From Lysobacter terrestris (GTDB taxonomy: Bacteria; Pseudomonadota; Gammaproteobacteria; Xanthomonadales; Xanthomonadaceae), in assembly GCF_014489475.1 (NCBI RefSeq), contig NZ_CP060820.1:3084098-3148097 (forward strand): a stretch of 64,000 bases of DNA, in the 5' to 3' direction. Below are positions 1 through 8,518 of this stretch, in pieces. Position 1 is the first letter of the stretch. Every line of letters starts with the position of its first letter. The notes below the pieces were generated by a model. The model saw only the letters and a list, made by a program, of their open reading frames with translations, did no database searches and had not been told where the DNA came from. Position numbers and translations under genes: made by a program.

Positions 1-1
1 G

Positions 2-445
2 CTGGAAGCCGTGGTGCTGGCCGTTGATCCGGAGCGCGAGCGCATCTCGCTCGGCGTCAAGCAGCTGGAACAGGACCCGATGGGCACCTACGTGGCGACC
101 AACGCCAAGGGCTCGATCGTCAAGGGCATCGTGAAGGAAGTCGACGCCAAGGGCGCGACCGTGGAGCTGGAAGGCGGCATCGAGGGTTACGTCTCGGCGC
201 GCGACATCTCCCACGACCGCGTGGACGACGCCAGCAAGGTGCTGAAGGTCGGCGACGAGATCGAAGCCAAGATCGTTGGCACGGACCGCAAGGGCCGCAG
301 CATGCAGCTGTCGATCAAGGCGAAGGACCAGGCCGAGCAGGCCGAGGCCCTGGCCGACTACAACCGCGCCGCGGCGGAAGCCTCCAGCGGTACCACCAAG
401 CTGGGTGCGCTGCTGCGCGAACAGCTGGGCAACAAGGGCGAGTAA
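2..445 (+). CDS. rpsA: 30S ribosomal protein S1, C-terminal part (partial)
   Basis: The reading frame is open from the window edge to TAA at 443-445, so only the last 147 residues are seen. Bacterial S1 binds mRNA and helps the 30S subunit initiate on structured leaders; it is built of repeated S1 (OB-fold) domains. The segment here contains the end of one S1 repeat (ERISLGVKQLEQDP) and one complete final repeat (GSIVKGIVKEVDAKGATVEL ... MQLSIKAKDQ), then a polar tail ending in LREQLGNKGE, as in gammaproteobacterial S1. The next gene is ihfB, the usual neighbour of rpsA in this class. The start lies outside the window. Identification is firm. Confidence 0.95.
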   Translation: MEAVVLAVDPERERISLGVKQLEQDPMGTYVATNAKGSIVKGIVKEVDAKGATVELEGGIEGYVSARDISHDRVDDASKVLKVGDEIEAKIVGTDRKGRSMQLSIKAKDQAEQAEALADYNRAAAEASSGTTKLGALLREQLGNKGE

Positions 446-476
446 TCGCCCCAGTTGAGGTAAGTTGTTGAAACAA

Positions 477-508
477 CGAAGGCGGCCCGGAAGTCCGGGT
501 CGCCTTCG
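477..508 (+). terminator. Hairpin between rpsA and ihfB
   Basis: Arms 477-484 (CGAAGGCG) and 501-508 (CGCCTTCG) pair around a second GC-rich stem (485-490 with 495-500), closing on a 4-base loop. No real T-run follows, so this may be a weak terminator, a processing site or an attenuator between rpsA and ihfB rather than a full stop. Confidence 0.5.
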
Positions 509-594
509 GTCTGTAAGACGATCCGGCCTTGCCGGGTCGACGGAAGGGCGCAAAGGGGTGCGTCCACCGGAAGTCAGGGGAGTCGAACCGCATC

Positions 595-897
595 ATGACC
601 AAGTCCGAACTGATCGAGATCCTGTCGCAGCGTCAGGCGCACCTGAAGGGCGACGACGTGGATCTGGCGGTGAAGGCTCTGCTCGAAATGATGGGCGGCG
701 CGCTATCTTCCGGCGAGCGGATCGAGATCCGCGGCTTCGGCAGCTTCTCCCTGCATTTCCGCCCGCCGCGCCTGGGCCGCAACCCGAAGACGGGCGAGTC
801 GGTCGCGCTGCCGGGCAAGCACGTCCCGCACTTCAAGCCGGGCAAGGAACTGCGCGAGCGCGTCAGCGGCGTGACTCCGGTCGAAGAAAGCGACTGA
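595..897 (+). CDS. ihfB: Integration host factor subunit beta
   Basis: This 100-residue DNA-bending protein would pair with IhfA to make IHF, a nucleoid protein acting in transcription, replication initiation and recombination. The start is the ATG at 595 ([10 protein letters not shown]), which gives the family's normal length; an in-frame upstream start at 529 would add 22 atypical residues. The HU/IHF signature is clear: the beta-arm segment contains [10 protein letters not shown] with the intercalating proline, preceded by [11 protein letters not shown] and followed by [15 protein letters not shown]. It lies 149 bp downstream of rpsA and 128 bp upstream of lapA, the order expected for gammaproteobacteria. 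Confidence 0.97.
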   Translation: MTKSELIEILSQRQAHLKGDDVDLAVKALLEMMGGALSSGERIEIRGFGSFSLHFRPPRLGRNPKTGESVALPGKHVPHFKPGKELRERVSGVTPVEESD

Positions 898-1025
898 CCG
901 CCACGCGGTCTACCTTCCACTCCATGTGGGCGAAGCGAGGGTCGAGTCGCCGATGGCACATCGCGGGATCGCGCGATGTCCGTTAAGCTTGAACAGATGA
1001 CAGAAGAGGCCGCTCGGAGGCCGTC

Positions 1026-1286
1026 ATGGGCGTGATCCGCCTGCTTGTCGCATTCGTCTGCATGGCACTGGGCGCGATCATCGGGGCACTCAATCGCCAG
1101 GCGACCGTCGTCGACCTGGGCGCTGCTCAGGTTTCCACCACTCTGGGCGTCGCGTTACTCGTGGCGCTGCTGCTCGGCGTTCTACTGGGCGGATCGGCGA
1201 TAGCGGCCAGCGTCGTCCTGCCGCTCAGGCGACAGCTCGCGCGCGCCAACCGCCAGCCTGGCTCGATGGCCAACACCGGGACCTGA
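1026..1286 (+). CDS. lapA: LapA-like inner membrane protein (DUF1049)
   Basis: This 86-residue protein has two hydrophobic segments, about residues 4-22 (LLVAFVCMALGAIIGAL) and 40-65, followed by a basic cytoplasmic tail (LPLRRQLARANRQ). This is the LapA/YciS layout. LapA works with LapB at the inner membrane in the control of lipopolysaccharide assembly and LpxC turnover in E. coli. A GGAG-type ribosome-binding site lies just upstream (ctcggaggccgtcATG). lapB starts 3 bases after the stop, so the two are surely co-transcribed. Confidence 0.85.
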   Translation: MGVIRLLVAFVCMALGAIIGALNRQATVVDLGAAQVSTTLGVALLVALLLGVLLGGSAIAASVVLPLRRQLARANRQPGSMANTGT

Positions 1287-1289
1287 TCG

Positions 1290-2465
1290 ATGGAATTCAT
1301 CAACGAGTGGTTCTGGTTCTTCCTGTTGCTGCCGATTGCCGCCATCAGCGGCTGGGTGATCGGACGCCGCGGCGGGGAACGCCACAGCGACAGCCAGGTC
1401 AGCAAGCTGTCGATGACCTACTTCCGCGGCCTGAACTACCTGCTCAACGAGCAGCCTGACAAGGCCATCGAGTTGTTCCTGCACATCGCGGAACTCGACA
1501 AGGAAACCTTCGAAACGCAGGTCGCGCTCGGGCATCTGTTCCGTCGCCGCGGCGAAGTGGACCGCGCCATCCGCCTGCACCAGGCGCTGGTGCAACGCCA
1601 GGGCCTGAGCGACCAGCAGAAGGTCCAGGCCCTGCTCGCGCTGGGCGAGGACTACATGCGCTCGGGCCTGCTCGACCGCGCGGAAACGGTCTTCAGCGAC
1701 CTGGTCGCCCTCGACATGGCGCCACTGGCCCTGAAGCACCTCATCGGGATCTACCAGGCCGAGCGCGACTGGGACAAGGCCATCGAGAACGCGCGCCGCT
1801 ACGAGGCCGCGACCGGCGAGCCCATGGGCAAGCTCATCGCCCAGTTCGAATGCGAAGTGGCCGAGCGCCAACGCGCCTCGGGCGACGTCGAAGCGTCTCG
1901 CGCCGCCGTCGCGCGTGCCTACGAGGCCGATGCGAATTCGGTGCGCGCAGGAATGATCGAAGGTCGCATCGAACTCGATGCCGGCAACGACCCGGGCGCG
2001 ATCCGCGCCTTCGAACGCGTGGCGCGCGCCGATCCCGACTACCTTCCCGAGATCCTCCCGTCGCTGCTTCCCGCGTATGAGCGGGTCGGCGACCACCCCG
2101 GTGCGCGCGCGTTCCTCGCGGAAATGTGCGAGCACTACCGCGGGATCGCACCGGTGCTCGCGCTCACGCAGATGGTTGAAGCCGACGAGGGCGTGTCGGC
2201 GGCACGTGCCTACCTGGCGCGGCAGCTGAAGGATCGTCCCTCGGTCCGTGGCGAAGCGGCGCTCATCGACCTCACCCTCGCCGAGCAGGCCGATCCGCTC
2301 GCGACCTTGCACGACCTCAAGCACATCACCGACCAGTTGCTGGTGCGCAATCCGAGTTATCGCTGCACGCGCTGCGGCTTCGGCGCGCGCAGCCACCACT
2401 GGCAATGCCCCAGTTGCAAGGAGTGGGGCACCGTGAAGCCGCTGCTGAATTACGCGGTGGTCTGA
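1290..2465 (+). CDS. lapB: Lipopolysaccharide assembly protein LapB (TPR, rubredoxin-like)
   Basis: This 391-residue protein has an N-terminal membrane anchor (about residues 5-22), a cytoplasmic array of tetratricopeptide repeats (about 45-340) and a C-terminal rubredoxin-type metal site with two CxxC pairs (CTRCGF and CPSCKEW). This is the full architecture of LapB/YciM, which adapts LpxC for degradation by FtsH and so balances LPS against phospholipid synthesis. It follows lapA by 3 bases and precedes a WecA-like transferase by 5 bases, which links LPS quantity control to polysaccharide initiation genes in one transcript. Confidence 0.95.
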   Translation: MEFINEWFWFFLLLPIAAISGWVIGRRGGERHSDSQVSKLSMTYFRGLNYLLNEQPDKAIELFLHIAELDKETFETQVALGHLFRRRGEVDRAIRLHQALVQRQGLSDQQKVQALLALGEDYMRSGLLDRAETVFSDLVALDMAPLALKHLIGIYQAERDWDKAIENARRYEAATGEPMGKLIAQFECEVAERQRASGDVEASRAAVARAYEADANSVRAGMIEGRIELDAGNDPGAIRAFERVARADPDYLPEILPSLLPAYERVGDHPGARAFLAEMCEHYRGIAPVLALTQMVEADEGVSAARAYLARQLKDRPSVRGEAALIDLTLAEQADPLATLHDLKHITDQLLVRNPSYRCTRCGFGARSHHWQCPSCKEWGTVKPLLNYAVV

Positions 2466-2470
2466 CCTGC

Positions 2471-3478
2471 ATGGTGTTCTGGCTCCTCCTTCATTTCGTC
2501 ATCGCGCTGGCGGGTACTTGGATGGCCCGCCAGTACGCGATCCGGCGCGACCTGATCGATCATCCCGGCGAGCGCCGCAGCCATGACGTGCCGACCCCGC
2601 GCGGTGGCGGTGTCGCCATCGTGATCGCGTTGCTCGTCGCCGCCTGCGTGCTCGCCTGGCGCCAACCGCAGCAGATCGTCCTGGTCGCCGGCTTCGCGGT
2701 GGGGCTGCTGCTGGTCGCGGGGATCGGCATGGTCGACGACCACCGCCCGCTCTCGCCCTGGTTGCGGCTGGGCGTGCAAGCGGTGGCGGCGGCCTTGTTT
2801 TCGGTTGCCGTCGCGGCGACGTGGGGAAATGTTCCCTTGGCGATGTTGGCGTTCGCTGCCGTGCTGGTGCTGACCAACGTCTGGAACTTCATGGACGGCA
2901 TCAACGGGATCGCCGCGACACAGGCCGCGCTGGTTGGGCTGGGACTGGCCTTCGTCCTGGGGGGCGTCTGGGGCTGGTTGGCGCTTGCCCTGGTGGCGGC
3001 CTGCCTCGGGTTCCTGCCGTTCAATTTTCCGCGCGCCCGCATCTTCCTGGGCGACGTCGGCAGTGGCGCCCTGGGGTTTGCCTTAGCGGCGCTGCTGACG
3101 ATTTCGATGGCCGGAGCCAGCGCGTTGCCGCAAGGGCTCATCCTGCTGCCGTTCTCGGCATTTCTAATAGACAGCGGCCTGACCCTGCTGCGGCGATTCG
3201 TGCGGGGCGAACGCTGGTGGACCGCCCATGCCCAGCATGCCTATCAGCGCTGGGTCGCCGCCGGGCGTACTCACACCGTCGTGACAGTGGCATATGCAGC
3301 TTGGACAGTCGCCGCGTGGCTGCTCGTGTGGCGACTGACCCTGATGAGCGAACAACAGATGACGATCTGGTGCATGCTCTGGTTTGCGGCCACTGTGGGC
3401 GTATGGGCGTGGCTGCAGTACTTGCATCAGCCGCTTGACGGGCCGCGAGCAGCGGCAAATGGGAAGGACACGGAATGA
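2471..3478 (+). CDS. WecA/WbpL-type undecaprenyl-phosphate glycosyl-1-phosphate transferase
   Basis: This 335-residue polytopic membrane protein has about ten hydrophobic segments and belongs to the MraY/WecA (glycosyltransferase 4) family. It would transfer a sugar-1-phosphate from a UDP-sugar to undecaprenyl phosphate, the first step of O-antigen or related glycan assembly. Family motifs are visible: GMVDDHRPLSPW (Asp pair), NVWNFMDGINGIAATQA and the FNFPRARIFLGDVGSGALGF loop with catalytic Asp. The ATG at 2471 is chosen because the longer frame would run back into lapB. The gene overlaps the next, a WbpM-like dehydratase, by 4 bases; the WbpL-WbpM pairing is known from Pseudomonas O-antigen loci. 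The sugar substrate cannot be told from sequence. Confidence 0.9.
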   Translation: MVFWLLLHFVIALAGTWMARQYAIRRDLIDHPGERRSHDVPTPRGGGVAIVIALLVAACVLAWRQPQQIVLVAGFAVGLLLVAGIGMVDDHRPLSPWLRLGVQAVAAALFSVAVAATWGNVPLAMLAFAAVLVLTNVWNFMDGINGIAATQAALVGLGLAFVLGGVWGWLALALVAACLGFLPFNFPRARIFLGDVGSGALGFALAALLTISMAGASALPQGLILLPFSAFLIDSGLTLLRRFVRGERWWTAHAQHAYQRWVAAGRTHTVVTVAYAAWTVAAWLLVWRLTLMSEQQMTIWCMLWFAATVGVWAWLQYLHQPLDGPRAAANGKDTE

Positions 3479-5385
3479 GTTCCTGGTTTCGTCAATGGAA
3501 GAGCCTGCTGCCGCGCCAGGCAGTCGTGCTGCATGACCTTTTCATGGTTTGGCTGGTGTGGCAGGGGCTGCATCGGCTGCGCTGGGGCATGGAAAGCAAT
3601 CCACCGAACATCGCGCTCTGGAGTGTCGAGATCGCGATCGTGCTGGCGGCGCAGGGGTTGGTGTTCTGGCAGATCGGCCTCTATCGCGGCCTGTGGCGCT
3701 TCGCCAGCGTCCCGGACTTGTGGAACATCGTGAAGGCGAGTGGCCTGGGGCTGTTCGCGATCCTGCTGGGACTCTTTCTATACAACCGCCTGGACATGGT
3801 GCCGCGTACGGTCCTGGCGCTGTACCCGTTGACGCTGATTGCCCTGCTCGGGGCGCCACGCCTGCTCTATCGGGCTTGGAAGGACAGCCGGGAAAACAAA
3901 GGCGGGGAACGCAGCGTACGCACCCTGATCCTCGGCGCTGGTCGTGCCGGCGAAGCATTGGTGCGCGATCTCCGACGGGTCGGCAACTACCAGCCGGTCG
4001 GGTTTCTGGACGACGCCACGGTCCTGCGCGGCAGCAAGGTGCAGGGTGTCCCGGTGTTGGGCACCGTGCAGGAGGTGGCCGAGATCGCGCGCGAAACCGC
4101 TGCCAGACTGCTGGTCATCGCCATGCCCTCCGCCGATGCGGCTGCTATGCAGCGCGTTCTCGCAGCGTGCGAGCGTACGGGGTTGCCGTTCCGCATGGTT
4201 CCCAGGCTGCAGGATGTGCTCGAAGGGCGTTCCCTACCCGGAGAGCTCAAGGAAGTGGCGATCGAGGACCTCCTCGGTCGCAAGCCCGTACTGCCCGACT
4301 GGAAGTCGATCCGCGGGTGGTTGGGTGCGCGCACCGTATTGGTGACCGGCGCCGGCGGTTCGATCGGATCCGAGCTTTGTCGTCAGTGCGCCAGGCACGG
4401 CGCCCGCAGGATCGTGCTGATCGAGATCGACGAGATTGCACTCACCACTACCGAAGCGACGCTGCGGCGCGACTTTCCCGACATCGAGTGCGTGCCAATC
4501 CTGGGCGATTGCGGCGATGCGGCGCTCATCAAGCACGCATTGGCCCTGACCGAGCCCGATGCCGTCTTCCACGCCGCTGCCTACAAGCAGGTGCCGTTGC
4601 TGGAGACACAGCTTCGCGAGGCAGTGCGGAACAACGTGCTGGCTACGAACACCGTGGCCCATGCTTGCCGCGAGCATGACGTGGGTACGTTCGTGTTGAT
4701 CTCGACCGACAAGGCGGTGGATCCGGTCAACGTGCTCGGCGCGACCAAGCGCCTGGCGGAGATGAGGTGCCAGTCGCTCGCCGACCATCGATCCACGCGC
4801 TTCGTCACAGTGCGCTTCGGTAACGTGCTCGATTCCGCCGGCAGCGTGGTCCCACTGTTCCGCGAGCAGATCCGCAAGGGCGGGCCGGTCACGGTCACGG
4901 ATCCGGAAGTAACGCGCTTCTTCATGACCATCCCCGAGGCCTGTCAGTTGATCCTGCAGGCCTCTTCCATCGGTACTCATGAAGCAATTTACACGCTCGA
5001 CATGGGTGAGCCGGTGCCGATCCGGCTGCTCGCAGAGCAGATGATCCGCTTGGCCGGTAAACAGCCAGGCCGCGACATCGCCATTCTCTACACGGGGTTA
5101 CGCCCTGGCGAGAAGCTGCATGAAACGCTTTTCCATGCAGACGAGCGGTATCGGCCCACCGCGCATCCCAAGATCCTGCAGGCCGAGCCGCGCCAGGTTT
5201 CGGCGCAGGTCATCGAGCAGGCAATCGCCCAATTGCGCGAAGCAAGCGCCCGTTACGACATGGACGCCCTGAAGCACCAGTTGCGCGCCGCGGTGCCGGA
5301 ATTCGAGCCGGTGGGGTCGCACGGCGCGCAGCAGGAAGCTTCCACCGTGATCGCATTTCCCTCCCGCAGTGCCAGGAACACTTGA
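3475..5385 (+). CDS. Membrane-bound nucleotide-sugar 4,6-dehydratase/epimerase (WbpM/CapD family)
   Basis: This 636-residue protein starts with an N-terminal membrane region (about residues 15-135, four helices). A first Rossmann domain follows (LILGAGRAGEALVRDLRR, about 149) and then a catalytic SDR domain (VLVTGAGGSIGSELCRQ, about 290; ISTDKAVDPVNVLGATKRLAE, about 415). WbpM-type enzymes make UDP-4-keto-6-deoxy sugars feeding bacillosamine, QuiNAc or FucNAc. In this family the position four before the catalytic Lys is usually Met or Tyr (NVMGATK or YGATK); here it is Leu (NVLGATK). The ATG overlaps the upstream WecA-like gene by 4 bases, and the stop overlaps galU by one base, so translation is likely coupled. 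Confidence 0.92.
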   Translation: MSSWFRQWKSLLPRQAVVLHDLFMVWLVWQGLHRLRWGMESNPPNIALWSVEIAIVLAAQGLVFWQIGLYRGLWRFASVPDLWNIVKASGLGLFAILLGLFLYNRLDMVPRTVLALYPLTLIALLGAPRLLYRAWKDSRENKGGERSVRTLILGAGRAGEALVRDLRRVGNYQPVGFLDDATVLRGSKVQGVPVLGTVQEVAEIARETAARLLVIAMPSADAAAMQRVLAACERTGLPFRMVPRLQDVLEGRSLPGELKEVAIEDLLGRKPVLPDWKSIRGWLGARTVLVTGAGGSIGSELCRQCARHGARRIVLIEIDEIALTTTEATLRRDFPDIECVPILGDCGDAALIKHALALTEPDAVFHAAAYKQVPLLETQLREAVRNNVLATNTVAHACREHDVGTFVLISTDKAVDPVNVLGATKRLAEMRCQSLADHRSTRFVTVRFGNVLDSAGSVVPLFREQIRKGGPVTVTDPEVTRFFMTIPEACQLILQASSIGTHEAIYTLDMGEPVPIRLLAEQMIRLAGKQPGRDIAILYTGLRPGEKLHETLFHADERYRPTAHPKILQAEPRQVSAQVIEQAIAQLREASARYDMDALKHQLRAAVPEFEPVGSHGAQQEASTVIAFPSRSARNT

Positions 5386-6284
5386 TGCCCCGCATTCGTA
5401 CCGCCGTTTTCCCCGTCGCTGGACTGGGCACCCGTTTCCTCCCAGCTACCAAGACAGTGCCGAAGGAGATGTTGCCCATCGTCGACAAGCCGCTGATCCA
5501 GTACGCAGTCGATGAAGCCGTCGAGGCCGGGTGCGACACCCTGGTCTTCGTCACCAACCGCTACAAGCACGCCGTCGCCGACTATTTCGACAAGGCCTAC
5601 GAACTGGAGCAGAAGCTGGAGCACGCAGGGAAGTCGGAACAGCTCGACCTGATCCGCAATGTCTTGCCGTCGCATGTCCGTGCCGTGTTCGTAACCCAGG
5701 CCGAGGCGCTTGGCCTGGGGCATGCCGTCCTGTGCGCGAAGCCCATCGTCGGCGACCAGCCGTTCGCGGTGGTGCTGCCGGACGACCTGATCTGGAACCG
5801 GGGCGGCGCCGGAGCCCTTACGCAGATGGCCGATGCCGCCGAGGCAACTGGTGCCAGCGTGATCGCGGTGCAGGACGTGCCGCGCGAGCAGACGGGCAGC
5901 TATGGCATCGTCGCGACGGACTCGTTCGAACAGCGGCAGGGCCGCATCACCGCCATCGTCGAGAAGCCCAAGCCGGAGGTGGCGCCCAGCAACCTCGCCG
6001 TGGTGGGGCGTTATGTCCTCAGTCCGCGCATCTTCGCCCTGCTCGAAGCGACGCGTCCGGGCGCCGGCGGCGAAATCCAGCTGACAGACGCCATCGCCCA
6101 GCTGTTGACCCAGGAAGCGGTCAATGCCTACCGGTTCAAGGGCACCCGCTTCGACTGCGGCACGCACATCGGCCTGATCGAGGCCACGATCCGCTACGCG
6201 CTGGACCACGAAAAGCTCAGCGATTCGGCGCGCAGGATGATGCAGAACGCGCTGGACGAACTCGGCGTCGAAGACCTGCAGTAA
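5385..6284 (+). CDS. galU: UTP-glucose-1-phosphate uridylyltransferase
   Basis: This 299-residue enzyme makes UDP-glucose from UTP and glucose-1-phosphate, supplying LPS core, exopolysaccharide and UDP-glucuronate. The nucleotidyltransferase signature GLGTRFLPATKTVPKEMLPI (about residues 13-32) contains the activating Arg and Lys; EKPKPE and GGEIQLTDAI also match GalU. The start at 5385 is an ATG one base into the TGA of the preceding dehydratase gene (TGATG); an in-frame TTG just before it is less likely. It ends the lapA-to-galU run. Confidence 0.95.
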   Translation: MPRIRTAVFPVAGLGTRFLPATKTVPKEMLPIVDKPLIQYAVDEAVEAGCDTLVFVTNRYKHAVADYFDKAYELEQKLEHAGKSEQLDLIRNVLPSHVRAVFVTQAEALGLGHAVLCAKPIVGDQPFAVVLPDDLIWNRGGAGALTQMADAAEATGASVIAVQDVPREQTGSYGIVATDSFEQRQGRITAIVEKPKPEVAPSNLAVVGRYVLSPRIFALLEATRPGAGGEIQLTDAIAQLLTQEAVNAYRFKGTRFDCGTHIGLIEATIRYALDHEKLSDSARRMMQNALDELGVEDLQ

Positions 6285-6329
6285 CGACTGATGCGCGGCG
6301 TGGCAATCCCCGTCGCGCAGCAGCAGCCT

Positions 6330-6761
6330 TCAACCGCGGAAATGCCACCAGGCCCATGCGGCCCAGCACACCAGTACGCCGGCCAGCAGCAGCATGCCGC
6401 TGCCGGCGAGTTCGACCCGGCGCGCCCACGACAGTCCCGCCGAGTCACGCAGGATGCGCACGTCGCGCACGGTCTTGAACTCGGCGGGCGGGAAGCGGCC
6501 TTCGATCCGCGATGCGTAGCCCAGCTTCCGCAGGGTCAGGCCCAACCCGACCGCAGGCACTGCCAGGGCAATGCCCAGGCCGAACAGCAACGAACGCACC
6601 CAGAGGCGCACGGTCGCCGGATCGCTTCCGCCCAGTTGCTGGGTCACATGCGCAAGCCAAGCCTGCAGCTGCCACAACAGCACGCCGCACAGGATCGCGA
6701 TCGCGGCCAGAAACCAGCTGGCCCGTCTGCGATAGGCTTTGTCCGCGCGATGGATTTCCAT
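6330..6761 (-). CDS. Hypothetical small membrane protein (three helices)
   Basis: This 143-residue protein has no recognised family. Three hydrophobic stretches are visible: about residues 15-34 ([19 protein letters not shown]), 55-75 ([20 protein letters not shown]) and 118-140 ([19 protein letters not shown]). The N-terminus and the loop between helices 2 and 3 are basic, so an inside N-terminus is likely. It is transcribed toward galU and diverges from the tRNA-binding protein gene at 6869. A function cannot be assigned. Confidence 0.65.
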   Translation of the reverse strand: MEIHRADKAYRRRASWFLAAIAILCGVLLWQLQAWLAHVTQQLGGSDPATVRLWVRSLLFGLGIALAVPAVGLGLTLRKLGYASRIEGRFPPAEFKTVRDVRILRDSAGLSWARRVELAGSGMLLLAGVLVCWAAWAWWHFRG

Positions 6762-6868
6762 GGTGCCCTCCCTTTGCCGCCATCACACTCGCAGCGTCCC
6801 GCCATGTCCAGACCTTCCGTCAGCCACAACCGCGCAATCGTCACAGATCGGAAATCGGAGCGGCCGGC

Positions 6869-7216
6869 ATGAGCGGAGAGAGCCCGGCAATGATCGAGTG
6901 GAAGGACTTCGAGAAGGTCCTGCTGTGCGCCGGCACGGTGCTGCGGGTCGAGGAATTTCCCGAAGCGCGCAAGCCTGCATGGAAGTTGTGGGTGGATTTC
7001 GGCCCATACGGCGTGCGCAAGACCAGCGCGCAGGTGAAGGCCTTGTACGGCGCCGAAGACCTGGTCGGCCGGCAGATCGTCGGTGTGATCAATTTTCCGC
7101 CGAAACAGGTGGGGCCGTTCGTTTCCGAGTTCCTGCTGACCGGCTTCCACACCGATGAGGGAGTGGTGGTCACGGCGATCGAGCGTGCGGTCCCCAACGG
7201 TGCCCGGCTGGCGTAG
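6869..7216 (+). CDS. tRNA-binding domain protein (YgjH/CsaA type)
   Basis: This 115-residue protein is a single OB-fold tRNA-binding domain like that of YgjH/CsaA and the extension of some aminoacyl-tRNA synthetases. Visible features are [20 protein letters not shown] at the start and [20 protein letters not shown] in the second half, followed by the closing [11 protein letters not shown]. CsaA-like proteins are dimers that bind tRNA and were also called secretion chaperones. The start at 6869 ([11 protein letters not shown]) is chosen over much longer non-homologous extensions; the ATG at 6890 is possible too. A strong hairpin follows the stop. Confidence 0.85.
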   Translation: MSGESPAMIEWKDFEKVLLCAGTVLRVEEFPEARKPAWKLWVDFGPYGVRKTSAQVKALYGAEDLVGRQIVGVINFPPKQVGPFVSEFLLTGFHTDEGVVVTAIERAVPNGARLA

Positions 7217-7238
7217 CCGGCAAAGGTCGGGCGGAAAA

Positions 7239-7267
7239 GGAAACGGCACCGCGAGGGTGCCGTTTCC
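7239..7267. terminator. Bidirectional terminator between the tRNA-binding protein gene and the thiolase gene
   Basis: Twelve-base arms 7239-7250 (GGAAACGGCACC) and 7256-7267 form a perfect stem with a five-base loop. The hairpin is flanked by AAAA on the left and TTCTGT on the right. It sits between the convergent genes ending at 7216 (+) and 7287 (-), so it can serve both. Confidence 0.8.
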
Positions 7268-7286
7268 GTTCTGTCCGCACTGACGA

Positions 7287-8495
7287 TTACAGCGCTTCGA
7301 AGATGCCCGCCGCACCCATGCCGGTGCCGATGCACATCGTCACCATGCCGTACTTCTGCTGGCGACGGCGCAGGCCGTGCACGATGGTCGCGGTGCGCAC
7401 GGCACCGGTGGCGCCGAGCGGGTGACCCAGCGCGATCGCGCCGCCGAGCGGATTGACCTTGGACGGATCCAGCTGCGAATCGCGGATCACGGCCAGCGCC
7501 TGCGCGGCGAAGGCTTCGTTGAGTTCGATCCAGTCGAGCTGGTCCTTGGTCAGGCCGGCCTGCTTGAGCGCCTTCGGGATTGCAGCGATCGGGCCGATGC
7601 CCATCACTTCCGGACGCACGCCGGCGACCGAGAAGCTGACGAAGCGGGCGAGCGGGGTGAGGCCGTAATCCTTGATCGCCTGTTCCGAGGCCAGCAGCAC
7701 TGCACCGGCGCCATCGCTCATCTGCGACGAATTGCCCGCCGTCACCGTGCCGCCGAACTGGCCGTTGCGGAATACCGGCTTGAGCCTGGCGAGCCCTTCG
7801 AGCGAGGAGTCCGCACGCGGACCTTCATCGATTTCGACCAGCGACTTCTTCAGCCGGATCGTGTTGCCGGCGAGGTCGGGCAGGTGCGAAAGCACTTCGT
7901 ACGGCGAGATCTCGGACTTGAATTCGCCCGCCTGGATCGCCGCGATTGCCTTCTGGTGCGAGGCGAGGGCGAACGCGTCCTGCTCCTCGCGCGACACCTT
8001 CCATTCCTCTGCAACCTTCTCGGCGGTGATGCCCATGCCGTAGGCGATGGCGATGTTCTCGTTGTTGGCGAACACGCTCGGTGACAGCGCGACCTTGTTG
8101 CCCATCATCGGTACCATCGACATCGATTCGGTGCCGCCCGCCAGCATCAGGTCGGCGTTGCCCAGGCGGATCTGGTCCGCGGCCAGTGCCACGGCCTGCA
8201 GGCCCGAGGAGCAGAAGCGGTTGATGGTCTGCGCGGCAATCGTATTGGGTAGGCCGGCCAGCAGCACGCCGATGCGCGCCACGTTCATGCCTTGCTCGCC
8301 CTCGGGCATGGCGCAGCCGATGATCGCATCGTCGATGCGGTTGACGTCGATGCCCGGCGCCTGCGCGACCACGCTGCGCAGCACGTGCGCGAGCATGTCG
8401 TCGGGACGGGTGTTGCGGAATACGCCGCGCGGGGCCTTGCCGACCGGGGTGCGGGTGGCAGCGACGATATACGCTTCTTGAACTTGCTTGATCAT
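7287..8495 (-). CDS. fadA: Acetyl-CoA C-acyltransferase (3-ketoacyl-CoA thiolase)
   Basis: This 402-residue thiolase would cleave 3-ketoacyl-CoA with CoA in the last step of fatty-acid beta-oxidation. Catalytic elements are intact: nucleophile Cys95 in NRFCSSGLQ, the NEAFAAQALA segment, His358 in GGAIALGHPLGATG, and Cys388 in CIGTGMGAAG. The start is the ATG at 8495 (MIKQVQEAYIV); the longer frame to 8627 adds 44 residues that belong to the end of the upstream gene. It lies 23 bases downstream of the FadB-like gene, forming one operon with it and the TetR gene. Confidence 0.93.
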   Translation of the reverse strand: MIKQVQEAYIVAATRTPVGKAPRGVFRNTRPDDMLAHVLRSVVAQAPGIDVNRIDDAIIGCAMPEGEQGMNVARIGVLLAGLPNTIAAQTINRFCSSGLQAVALAADQIRLGNADLMLAGGTESMSMVPMMGNKVALSPSVFANNENIAIAYGMGITAEKVAEEWKVSREEQDAFALASHQKAIAAIQAGEFKSEISPYEVLSHLPDLAGNTIRLKKSLVEIDEGPRADSSLEGLARLKPVFRNGQFGGTVTAGNSSQMSDGAGAVLLASEQAIKDYGLTPLARFVSFSVAGVRPEVMGIGPIAAIPKALKQAGLTKDQLDWIELNEAFAAQALAVIRDSQLDPSKVNPLGGAIALGHPLGATGAVRTATIVHGLRRRQQKYGMVTMCIGTGMGAAGIFEAL

Positions 8496-8518
8496 GTCTA
8501 TGTGTCCTGTGTCGTCGC

